Origin: Heligmosomoides polygyrus polygyrus
Lineage: Eukaryota > Nematoda > Chromadorea > Rhabditida > Heligmosomidae
Direction: 5' to 3'
Assembly (NCBI GenBank): GCA_947396885.1
Contig: OX377202.1
Location: forward strand, 67,490,643 to 67,554,642
Length of the DNA: 64,000 nt
Positions 44,612 to 56,300 of this stretch are shown in pieces. A program made the translations under genes and the position numbers. The notes under the pieces are model-generated. The model was not told the origin of the DNA. It did no database searches and saw only the letters and a list, made by a program, of their open reading frames with translations. The first letter of the stretch is position 1. Each line of letters starts with the position of its first letter.

Positions 44612-46444
44612 GCGGCAAAAAAGAGGAGTGGGAACGCGCAGAACCCACATCAGAGATGGGGAACTCCATTGAGGTTCCAGCAACAGCTTGCACTCTACTC
44701 TTTGGACAAGAGTACAGCATTGGCGCCCACTCCGTAGGTTTCTCAGATAACTTGCGTAGTCGTAGTACCATACAACCTCACTCAGAACGCGATTGAAGGC
44801 CTTTCACAGGTCGAAGAAGGCTGTGTGTACCGCCTTCTGTTTTTTCCTTCTCAATAGGTGACGTCGGAGTGTGTAGCACCAATGGATCCACAACAAGATA
44901 CAAAGCCGCACTGGTTATCAGAACACCACGTCTTCACGAATTCGTCGGTTAAGGACTTGCATGAAGATTTTTCATGCAGTACCAAGGCAAGCGAATCGAA
45001 CGATAATTGAAGCTGCCTGCGGGATTCTTCTTCTTCTTCCAAATCGGAAACGTCGTAGTGTTCTGGCAACACTCAGGCACTTTCTACCCCTTTACTACCT
45101 GGTTGAAGAACTTGACCAACCACTCAGCAGGATTCCTGAGCTTCGACTTCCATAAATCGGCTACCAGATCACCTGGGTCTGTCGCTTTGAGTTCCATCTT
45201 CTTCAAGGCGGCTTCTGCGGTGATCTTGTGAACGGGACCATCGACAGAAGATTTGATAAAAGACACCAATTTCCACAGTGGACGTTTTCTTCATGTAATA
45301 ACGACATCGCGTCAACGAGTTTTTTACGACCTTTCATAAGATGGCCTTCCTTATCATTTTTAAAAGCACTTTTCAATATCCTTGGTTTGGCGACGGCGAG
45401 TCTAAGCAAGTCAGTGCAAACACCGCTCACCGCGCGATTGGAGCTTTCCGTAGACATCGTTGTGATGAGTGGCTTCCCTCGGCTTTCTTGCAGTCTTCAC
45501 CTGCTGATACTTCTGCCAGTTGTTGACTGCTTTGCTGCCGATAAACACATGATGAAGCGACTTCTCTTGAACCACCGCCCTTACATCGTCCGTCCACAGC
45601 CATGTCCGCTTGTCGACTTCTTCGTCGCCCAGGCTTCGCGTTCCAACATTGCAGCTTAACGCGTCGCGTTGGTAGTTTTCTTCCAAGTTTGATCGACAGT
45701 CATCACTGTGGATAACCCATCACTGCGCGGTAAACCCCAGCTGCTTCGTCCTCTTTCATACGAGACCACTTGTTTCTTGCTCGCCCCACCTGCTTCAGCC
45801 TCTGGGGGGATCCTTAAGATGTAGATCATCGGTCGGTGCTTGCAACGACCGTCTTGGGCACGATCTTCACGTTTATAACAAGACTTCAGTCCTTCACATT
45901 GAGAAAGTCACTATAGTACAATGAGATATGGTGAGAGTCGCGTTTTCGGAAGGCGGTCTCCACAGTGGTGAGGTTATGTTATTCTGCATACTCAAGAATG
46001 GCGTTACGTGATCCTTAACGTAAAGCACCTTGACAGCTGTAACCAACTCCCGATGCACCTACGTGCCCATTGAGGTCACCAGCGCCTATGACGTTTTTCG
46101 ACTCTACCTCTGCTGTCTTCTCATCAAATAGGCTGGAAAACTGTTCCTTGCCTTGATCGATGCAGATAGTCTGCTGAGCAGTCATACAGATGCTCCTTAT
46201 CGGCTACAACCAACTCTGTTAATCTATTAATCGATCGTCACTTACAGCGCTGCGCTAGCGCTCGACACTTACACGAGTATCGGAAACATTCGGAAACGAT
46301 TACTATGACACCGCTAGTGGTCTTGAGGCTTCCATATAGAACGACCTTGAAGCCACACTCTATGTCCCTCGTCTTGCTGCGCGACCACCTCATCTCCTGC
46401 ACCGCACAAAAACCAACTCCTTCTCGCCTTAGTGCATCATTCAA
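44612..46444 (-). pseudogene. RTE copy 4, 5' part of ORF2, heavily decayed
   Basis: Endonuclease blocks are visible as CAVQEMRWSRSKTRDI (near 46400), a degraded YAPQ region and a DLNGHVG equivalent near 46065. The pre-RT region shows DKRTWLWTDDVRA (near 45600), DGPVHKITAEAALKKMELK (near 45230) and ADLWKSKLRNPAEWLVKFFN. The segment before motif B reaches the nested LINE at 44611. Many frameshifts occur; this is the oldest-looking RTE copy. Confidence 0.75.
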
Positions 46445-46469
46445 CTCCCATGAGCGGACCGTAAACTTA

Positions 46470-46599
46470 GGCCTATGTTATACTTCGGCGATGCGTCGGC
46501 GACGCTGTGTTGCGCGGCCTGCTACGCACTGCGTAACAACCCGCGTAACACTGTCGCCGACGTCGCTGACAATCGCGTCGCCGAAGTATAACATAGGCC
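46470..46599. mobile_element. PIF/Harbinger-type MITE (130 bp) inside RTE copy 4
   Basis: TIRs begin GGCCTATGTTATACTTCGGC and its complement (about 22 bp perfect), and an inner cgtcggcgac/gtcgccgacg pair extends the hairpin. TTA flanks both sides (46467-46469, 46600-46602). Removing it and one TTA restores the RTE order gagcggaccgtaaac-tta-cgcacattcag. Non-coding. Confidence 0.85.
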
Positions 46600-47081
46600 T
46601 TACGCACATTCAGTGTAGCTACGCGGGTGCTGCTTACGTTACGGGCCTTTGGACTAGCTCAGTTGCCACTCGACGTCGTCCTCACATCAGCGATCCTCGC
46701 ATGCTTGTCGCACTCGACGGGCTTTACGCGTGCGCGTCGGCTCCCACGCACGCCGTGGCACAACCTCGAAAAGTATGTGTCATCGAACACCATGTGATGT
46801 GACCCGAGGTGTTTGTAGGTAGGCCTCTCACAGCGGCATGTCATGTGCAATCGGGTGTCCATCTTCAGCTTAGCTTACAAAGCAAGCAGTTTTCAGTCGC
46901 TCCAGGTGAAGGAACGGACTTCACCACCACCATGTTTAACTGCAGTTTAATAGTCCTGACAGTGGCTTGAAAAGGACACTGCTTGTGAATCACCATAAGA
47001 TTCTTTAAGCAGCTTAGCAGGAATTTTGATCACCTAGAAAATATCTAGAGTGCTGCTATGCAAAAGTAGGAGCTATTTCAG

Positions 47082-47303
47082 GGTATTGTGGATATTCTAG
47101 TTATGGGTAATTATTTGATTTTCTGGACTCTGCGCGGATCCCGTTTGCTAAACTACTACTACTTTCGTTTTGAGAGCTACTATCTAGCGGCCTGGTGCTT
47201 TAACCAGACCTATATATCAGTTATAATTCGATGCTTCGGAGTGCTGCTTCTATCGTTTCAAAGGTACATTTCTATGTGCAGGAACGGCTGGCGACTAGAG
47301 CAG
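47082..47303 (+). CDS. Chemoreceptor exon: TM2-TM3
   Basis: Acceptor ctatttcag ends at 47081; donor CAG|gtagtg at 47303. 74 codons, phase 0 at both ends: GIVDILVMGNYLIFW (TM2), then NQTYISVIIRCFGVLLLSFQ (TM3). Confidence 0.75.
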
Positions 47304-50300
47304 GTAGTGGTTCTTAGTGGCTCCCTCAGGGCCTTGCTGAACGCGAGATTCAGGTTATAAACGCCTCGCACCGATGGACGCTGCCGATCTTGCACTGGGC
47401 GCTGCCTGCAGTCTACAGTGTACCTCTTCTTGCCATTACCGACGTGTCCTTCGACTCTGTAGAAAATCTGGAAGTGATCGCTCAAAAGCGGGATATTACA
47501 GTAAGCTCAGGAGGAGTAATATGCTCGAACCGATCTGAAAAGTCATTCAAACATCAGGTTGTCGTTACTTGCTAAAGCGGTGAGCCCCCGCATGGTTTCA
47601 CCCATGCGTTGTGGCGCATTCATTCACCCCGTTACTGGCATAGTCTGAGCTTCAGCCTTTGACTATAAGAGCAAAAATGGACATCTTATCGAAATCATTA
47701 CCTTTTCAGAAAGAATGCATGTGAGAGCTTTGTCGATAATTAGGAAAATCATGGTAAATGATGCTGATGACTCGTTATGTGCCTCAGCCCTGGCTTCGTG
47801 TAAAAGCGGAACTGGATACTGGACTTTTGGCTTCTGAAATCATATGATCACAGTTCTAAATTGAGCGAATTAAAACCATTTCTGTTTCAGTCAACGCTTC
47901 CAGCGAGATCGTTTGTAAAAATCCTACTTGTTGATATCTGTAACGCTAAGGTTTCCTACCGCTTTTATTACTGAAGTGGGTGTGTATACAACGATTAACA
48001 ATTTATCACTCCACCGAATTTGTTGATACTTTTCTTTAATCACCGGTACGGCAGTTTAACGCAAAATTTCCGAAGTTTAACGTTCGAGCTTCCTTCCTTG
48101 CCTGAATCCTAAGTTCATTTCATTAAAGAGTGTAAGCAAAACTTCTGTACATATAATAGCAATTATTTTATTTTGCTTTCAATGTCGACCAGCAGCTCAC
48201 GCTTATGGGATTTTGCATCTTTCAGCCATGTTGTGCAAGGTGCTACACCTGCTTTTATCCTGCTTATCGCACATTTCTACATTGTTTCGCATAAGGAAGT
48301 GAATAGATGCCAAGATCCCATAAGCGTGAGCTGCTGGTCGACATTGAAAGCAAAATAAAATAATTGCTAAATATAATCAATATTTCTTGATCTATCTAAC
48401 CTTGCCTAACCTTTTTCCTACTTTTTAAAAATCTTCTCCGCTGTCCTCTATTCTCATCTCTTCTTTCTAGTTATTTTCAATTGTTTCCTTCATTTCTTTT
48501 CTTGTGTTTTCTATTGAATGAATTTTGTTTAACTTACCATAACATCACTCTATATTAGTCGATATATTTTCGACTTCTAAAGCAATTTTCTTCAGAAAGT
48601 AGAAAGGTCTATACAAATTGCTTTAAAATGCATAAATGTCAGCATCCTCAAAGGCCTTAATTGGATTTGTTTCCGGGAGGCGGAGCTTCTTTTTGCTCTT
48701 AACACGCTGACGACCGCGCAATTTTCGCGCGTCGGGCCCGTGGGACCGCGCGTACTGCGCGCGTGTGACACGATATTTCGTCACATAAGCTTAGCGGAAT
48801 TTTCAAAATGCACACCGCGAATCTGATATCCGTTCTCGAAATTTTGGTTTTGTTTCTATTCAATAATCCCTAAATCTTTTCTTTCCGGCAATGAACTCCC
48901 CTCTGTCCATTTTGATGGTCTATGTAGTTGGAAAATATTTGTTTTTGATGCGAAATTTAGACGGAAAAATTCTAGAATTGCCATATTTGCCATATGAATT
49001 CGTAATCATGAGCATTGTGGACGACAACGAACTAAACGAAAGTTTTGACGACTTGTTGCTCGACAGCGATCTTGAAACACCCGATAGCATGGAATGCAAC
49101 GAAATGGCTTCTGCTATGGTACAACTCAAAGCTGTTGATTGTCCATTAAAAATGTTTTCTGCCTGGACTTTATATATGAAGTTGATTTCGTTACTGACGT
49201 TTGATAACATCTAAGCAGTTATAGTTTATAATCATGCCTGTTTGTTACCTTTACTGAATGAAGACTCAAAAATAACTCTGAAGTCCAATGGATAGCTGGT
49301 CGATAGGTTGCATCTGATATTTTCCCACGTAGCTATGCCACGTAACTGATCGTAATCGAGAAGCAGATATCAGATTCGTGACCGGCACCTCAAATAACCC
49401 ATTCAGGGAGTTTGGACAAAGGTGGTGAGAACACTAGTTACCGATATGGGCAGTATTCGGTCGTGATTTACCAAATGGACATCACCACTGTGTCCAGCAT
49501 CTTAAATAATCTCCCTAGGTAAAGTTTGGACGAAGGTAATTCTGATCAAGAATAATACTGTCGCGCACCATTGCGCGACGTCGTCAGAACTTATCTTAAT
49601 TATCGTCAGAACGCCGTCAACACAATCTCTGAAGTAACAGGAGTTGCTGTTTTAAAAACTCTTACTTGTCTATCTGAAGGGATTGCTGCTTTTGTAAAAA
49701 TAAAGAGCTGCTTATGAAACACCGTTTAGCCTCTTCTAAATGGTTTTAGGTGAGGTGTTAACGGTTTTATCTGATCCACAGGGGCGCACGCTGTAGCCGG
49801 AGAAGGCGCCGGTTTCCTTGTGTGTCTCGAATCGGATCCCGTTTAGGCAAACCAATCCTTCCATTAACACGAGGTTGGCGCGTACCGTATTTGAGTAGGA
49901 TGAATAGAACACTGAATTTTCCATCGCCTGACTACCGGAACGCAACGTATGGGCAAAATTCGGATTGAAGTCGCATCCAAGTCATCCCGGAGAATAGGAT
50001 GAGTAGTACATGAAAACAAGGATTGAAAAACGTCGAGTTTTATCTTTAGCTTTATCAGGTCTTCTAAAATACCTTCGGAGGAAAAGGGCGTTAAGGAAAC
50101 CTCCCGACCACAGTTAGCACCGGCTCCTGTGGTTGGAAGGTGAGACACCCAAATCGACAGTAGGGCCGTGCTACTGTTCTCAAACGACGAGCCTCACGCA
50201 ACCAGACTTAAGTCAGCACCCCTCTAGGATACCATCGTCAGTTGTCGGAAAACTGAAATTGTTCTTAGAACAGTGTGGCAGGTAGTCGTCGAGCTGTCGT

Positions 50301-53300
50301 GCCAAGATTGATATCGAACGTTTATTCGGCTTACGTTTCGGCGTAACCGCCTTCTTCAGAGCCTGGAAAAGACAAGGGGAGTTAGACAAATTACCCGTCC
50401 AAGAGTCATTTCAAGTTTCAGCTATCTCGAAAGCTAAAGGGAGAAAGAGACGAACCGCGAGGAGGACAGCCCAACTGACCTTATGTAGACAGCCGAAGGC
50501 TGTGGAGTCACCCTTCAGATGGAGATAAATGTGGGAGAATGAGGTCCTTCCTTCGGGTCAGCCCCTCAGCGACCTTCCGGTTGGCGCTCCCCGGGGTCAA
50601 GCCCACAGAGGTCGGCAAATGGAGCCAACTCCTGGGTTATGGCCACCCGTTCCCCCTTCCTATTGATTGCGGGGTTCTTGAACGCAATCCACAGCGCCTC
50701 CAAGGCCTTACGCGCTGCGATGTCGACCTCGCGAGACAGGATCGTCACCGCCACCCCAACCACTGCGCCACAATGACTTCGCAGCCTGTGCTCCCCCAAG
50801 GGTGTGCTGACTTTGCACCTGTTGAGCCCGTCCATATGCTCCTTCACTTTTACCCAAAGTGGTCTGCCCGTTTCACCAACGTATTCCTCCTTGCATTCAA
50901 TGCAAGTTATGAGATATACTGTTCCTGAAACCCTACAGTCGCCTTCCCTGCCGAATGGGCACACCACGCAGGAGGGCGTTTCACAAGCGCAGTCATAAAG
51001 ACGGTTCCTCACCAGTTGCGCCTTGAGATTAGCCGGTGGCACCTCAACGACCCTAACGATGTCACCCAGGTCAGCCTTACGAACGCATTCCCGTACTTGA
51101 GCACTGAGAGCGTCCGAGATAAAAGGTACCGTGAAGGCGATTTGACCACGCAATTGTGCCCTGTGTATGCGTGCTGGTGCCCGTGGTTGACGGCCTTTGG
51201 GCATGTTGTGCGCAACATACCCGTTGGATAAGGCAATGCGAGATGCGATTTCCCTAGAAGAGGACTTGAACTCGCTATTCGAGGACACCAGAGCAGCTGT
51301 TTGAAACATATTCCGGACAATGGCCCTCTTAGTACTATATGGGTGTGCGGAACGATAGTACACAAGGACGTTTTTGTTGCTGGGCTTCCGGTACCACCTA
51401 GTTTGGAAGGTGTTCCTAGAGAGACAAATTTCCACATTGAGGAACGGCAACCAGTGACTTGTCGGCTTCTCCCTTGTGAGCTTAATATGCTCAGCCTGAT
51501 GGTTAAGCAACTCGAAGCAGGCATCCATTTCGCTCTGCGTGGGACATACGATGAGACAGTCATCTATATACCGACAATACAGCAAAGGTCGGCGTTCCAT
51601 TACGGGTCTCTCTATTTTTGATATGTACGCTATAGCTAGCACCGGAGCTAAGCGTTGACCCATAGCTAGGCCTCTAACCTGCCTGTAGTACTGTTTGGAC
51701 CACTTGAATATTTTGCACTGAAGACACTCGTCTATGAGCACCATTATTTGGGCAATGTTGAGTCCAAAAAGGACCAGCTGGACCTCATGCTCAACAAGGA
51801 TCTCGTGTACCGCTTGTATGGCATCGCCTTTGGAGACATTTGTGTACAACGACGTGACGTCAAACGACTCCATCACGCAGGTATCTTCTACATTAGTCTC
51901 CCGGAGCTTATCCAAAAGGGCGCTGGTGTTAGGAAGGTGAGAGCGTAGTAGCTGCGTAAGAACCAAGTTCAGCAGCCAAGATATACGGTCTGCAGGACCA
52001 CCGATGCCACTTATGATAGGCCCAACCTTATACAGCGAAGGGTCGCTAAGGGCACCACCTGGTGGCAACTTATGGGTCTTGTTAAGAACATACAAGACTG
52101 GGCAGACGGGATGCTCACACTTCAGCCGCGCTGTAATGCTTCTAGGTAGGTTTGCTGACTTTGCAACCTCAACCCACTTTCGGTTTAGACGGCGGAACTG
52201 TTTACTAAATTCTTCAGGAGTGGACTGACAGTGGACGGTGCTGTCCTGGAGGTGGAGTATGGTAACACTCCTATCAAGTTCTTGTGGTAGCACCACAAAC
52301 TCGCTTCCTTTATCACTAACGCCCACTTTAATTGCCCTTGAAGCCGTCAAGTTCCGGATCTCCCTCAGACCTCTACGCTGATCAACTCTAACGCTGAAAA
52401 TTGTTCAACTTTCTCAGTCCCAGGAGCATATAGGGTATTCCACAACGGCTTCTGCAACTGAAATCTTGCTGTAGCAGAGACAGCAACTCTTGATAAACAA
52501 CACCGACGTTTTCCACGTTCAAGATCTTACCAGGATACTATCTCAACGGTAGGTCGGAACGGTGCAAGTGTTGTGTATGGGCAGAACCGGCTCTCCCTGG
52601 GAAGTAACAAACTGCAGGTATCTCGACCCCAATACAACTCTGCGCAGAGTTAGGGCGACGGAAGTCGCGTGTTGGCTCCCTGTTGATTCACGTGCTCCAC
52701 AGTTGACGGGCACCCGCGGGATAAGGGCTCGTATCGCGGATCCACGCAGTGCACAGGTGGCGTAGTAGGGAAGAGCTCGGGCTCGCGAACGAGGAGTCGG
52801 GGGTTTGGATCCCGCAGACTGCGTTTTTGCACTTTTACATAATCCATGTTTATCATATAGGTAATCCACCTAGGGGTATTATAGCGTGTTATAGAGCACG
52901 TTTACATATAACATACCACCCATGCCACTAACAAGGGTGGTCCAGGCAGGGTCACCGATTTCGCTGAAACTTCGTCTAGAGGGTCATTTAGGGTGCTGAT
53001 CACGAATCTGATATCCGTTCTTCACAATTCGGCTGGATAATATAGATACAGGAAGGCACAGGATTACATTCTTAAAATTTCTGCCGGTGACGGCTGGTAG
53101 AGACAGAATCGTGAAACCCCCTAGACAAAGTTCCAGCGAAATCGGTGACCCTGCCTGGACCACCCTTGTTGACGGTATGGGTGGCCTCCGACCGAATCGT
53201 GAAAAACGGATGTCAGATTCGTGATCAGCACCCCAAATAACCACCCTAGACAAAGTTTCAGCGAAAATTTTTTTTGACCGAAGTCTTGTCGGTAGAGTCG

Positions 53301-56300
53301 GAACTTTTAACTAGTGCCACAAAACATAATCGTTACATAATTACAGCTTCACACAAAATAGGCTTAAAACAGTGAACAGAAGTGAACATTTTAGCTAATC
53401 TGTAGTTTGAAGCCTATGTTATATGTAAACATGCTCTATAACACACTATAATACCTCTAGGTGGATTACCTGTATGATAAACACGGATTTTGCAAAAGTG
53501 CAAAACAGACGCAGTCTGCGGGACCCAAACCCCCGACCCCTCGCTCATGAGCCCGAGCGCTCCCCTACTACGCCGCTCGTGCACTGCACTGAGCTGCGAT
53601 ACGAGCCCTTATCCCGCGCGCGCCCGTCAACTGTGGAGCACGTGAGTCAACAGGGCGCCAACACGCGAATTCCGTCGCCCATAACTCTACGCAGAGTTGT
53701 AATGGGGTCGAGATACCTGCAGTTTGTTACTTCCCAGGGAGAGGCGGTTCTATCCATATACAACACATGCTCCGTTCCGACCTACCGTTGAGATAGTATC
53801 CTGGTTAGTCCGCCGCCCACCTTCTTGCCAAACGTCATGGGTAGTGTTAATGTTAGAAACACCATGTAGCGCTTACATAGATCCACTTTACCTTAACCCG
53901 TGTTTCAGCTCTGCACCTCTATGACTGCTTTTTTCGTCTCCATCACCTTCCTCCTGTGCAGCCTGTGCTATGGTGGTATACTGCGGTTTTTGATGAGAAA
54001 CCGATACAGCACCAGCGTGTTCGTCGGATACCAGATGTCACAAGTGTGCATGCTCGGAGAAGTGTTAGCATTCGTATTTTAGAGCATTGAAACGGGAATG
54101 CCGCCTGTATGTGCAGATGTTGGGCCTGTTCGTCGCTTTTCTTCTCATTCTCGTCTACAACGTGCTGCAGTTCGTATTTTCTCTTCGATCCAATGTAAGT
54201 GTTTCAGGAGGTAGTAGAAGTTCTTGTTTCTCCCTCGTGTTATCTGAAATTTCAGTCTTGTCTCGTTTTCAATAACGTGCAATACAGATGGAACAAAGTA
54301 GGATGTTTTATCAAAGCTGTAAGCTACAAACTGAGAAAAAGGTTTCGCCTTACGAGAGCAGTGCAGCTTTTCCTTCTCGAAAAGGGTATCTTGGTTGCTT
54401 TGAGACCCCACTCAGAAAATTCTATCCACCTACTGTTATTGCACGTCTTGCTGCCATTTCTTTTTGTTCCCCACAACTCTACCCTAGTCATTGGAGGCGG
54501 GGAGGGCGCCATTGCAGATAGCAGTGAAAACGACCACCCACAGTGAAAACGCGGTGTTCTGGTAAAGCTTTATACATGCTTGTGTAGAACTCGAGGAGAC
54601 AAATCGAACGGTGCTATTATTTTCTCCAACAACTCAAAATTAAAGGAGTTACGAGCATCCGACGGTTTGCGACGGATTTTTCCGTCGCAAACCGTCTTGT
54701 TGACCGCGCGACGCGGGATGTATTGTATGTATTGAGAAGAAGGAACTGCGTCATCATCTCCGTTTTCTTAATCTGGTCAGGCTTCCTTTCAATGATCCTA
54801 TTTGCTGTGAAAGAATCGACCGATTTCGGTGGATTACGGTAGCTTAAGATATCCACCGCACGGGTGAGTAAGGCAACTGCGATGCCACCGATTTCGCCCA
54901 ATTCGACCTAAATGTTGAAAATGGATATCGTATTTGTGGTAAGCACCTCAAAAGAACCCCCAGAGCGATGTTTGGGTGGAAAATTTCTCCCTGCCTTTCT
55001 TCGACATCTAGGGTCATGAAGCGTGAAGTACACTCACATTAACCGTAACCTACTGTACCCGACCGTAACACCGGAAACCGTTGCCACATTCGTGACTAGT
55101 ACCTCAGCTACAAAACCATATACAGTTAGATGAAGAATACCATGAGATGAATTCTATTTACATTGGTAACAGCTCGAAGAAATATAATAGTAAAAGTTAC
55201 GGCGAAGAGTTGTTGGATACACCGTCCTAATAAAGGGGCGGGGCGAGGGGCGCGCCGAGGACAAGATGTCCGGCTCCCTGCCTTCACATGGAGGAATCGC
55301 ATTTTTAATCGCTTCCCTTGGCCCTGCGTCTTTATCATGAATTGATATAGTTCTTGAGACAAGAGTCAGAACCTTGTTCACCGTATTTGGAACAAAAGAG
55401 TCTTCAGCTGCAGCGCCAAGGCTTTCTTCAAGTCCCCCCATAGTCTCTAGTTGAGCCAAAAATTTGAAGAATTGTGGTGAAAATTGAAATCATCTAGAGA
55501 GAGAGCATCCTTTCCTCAACTGCCTCCATAACCGATTGGAAAATGACTCCAGAGTTCCCCGAGATGCACTTCCCAATCGGCCCCTATCAGTTGTTAGATT
55601 TTTGGACGATGTCACGCCAGTTAACGACGGTTTCGAGGGCAGCAAACTTGTCCAAATAGGGCGGCGCGCGCAGGGCGGGAAGTGGGGGGCGGGCAGCACG
55701 GTGTACCGAACGACTACCCCCCAAAAGTTACGAGTAGAGCGTTCTCTGTAGGAATCCGAAGACTGATCGCGATTGTGCTTACAATGAGGAACACTTACAA
55801 GACGAATAACGAACATTGCACAGGGGTAGGGATAACATCTAAAGACAGCTTTCTCATCGAGACAAACATGGCTTATTGGGAGCACGACGTGACTCTATGC
55901 AACGAGAACTACACTTCTTCATCAAGAAATTAAAAACATGACTAGGAAGCTAAAACGGTACCCACAAAAATGTCAAAACCCAGTCTGTGCTTACAAAACA
56001 TAGTAATTTTGTCTTATCACATCGCACTGAAGGGCTACGGATTTTTTCGTCATTGTTGACCTACCTAGGCGCCCGCAAGAAGCTTAGAGGCCATTGCGGC
56101 ACTTCTCAGACAGTCCCCTGCAACCCTCTGTAGGTCACTTTGAGAACTCAGCGGAAATGTCCTTGTCTTCCCTTGTTAGACGCGGCGCCGTGCGAGCCGG
56201 GTGTTTCTCTGAGCTTATGTATGGGCGATTGTCGTCGAATGTATAGCCTGAACAGCCGGTAATACAAGCCTACGATGTATTAGAGCAACGAGTGTGGATG

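Larger units (their letters stand above)
42776..46931 (-). mobile_element. RTE-clade retrotransposon, copy 4, split by a LINE and a MITE
   Basis: The 5' end (46928-46931) starts GGTGGTGAAGTCCGTTCC on the minus strand. The 3' end has a GAA-rich tail near 42776-42790. The body is interrupted at 43590-44599 by a + strand LINE with a 12-bp TSD, and at 46470-46599 by a MITE. A 5-6 bp match (catgtt) at the outer ends is too short to call a TSD confidently. Confidence 0.8.

Noticed and set aside
53474..53791. 105-codon ORF in the right arm of the TTA element (mirrored near 52543-52869)
   Set aside because: Both arms carry the same reading by symmetry, with no domain; likely incidental.
55490..55885. 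131-codon minus-strand ORF
   Set aside because: GC-rich repeat-like intron sequence; no motif, start context or splice support for a gene.
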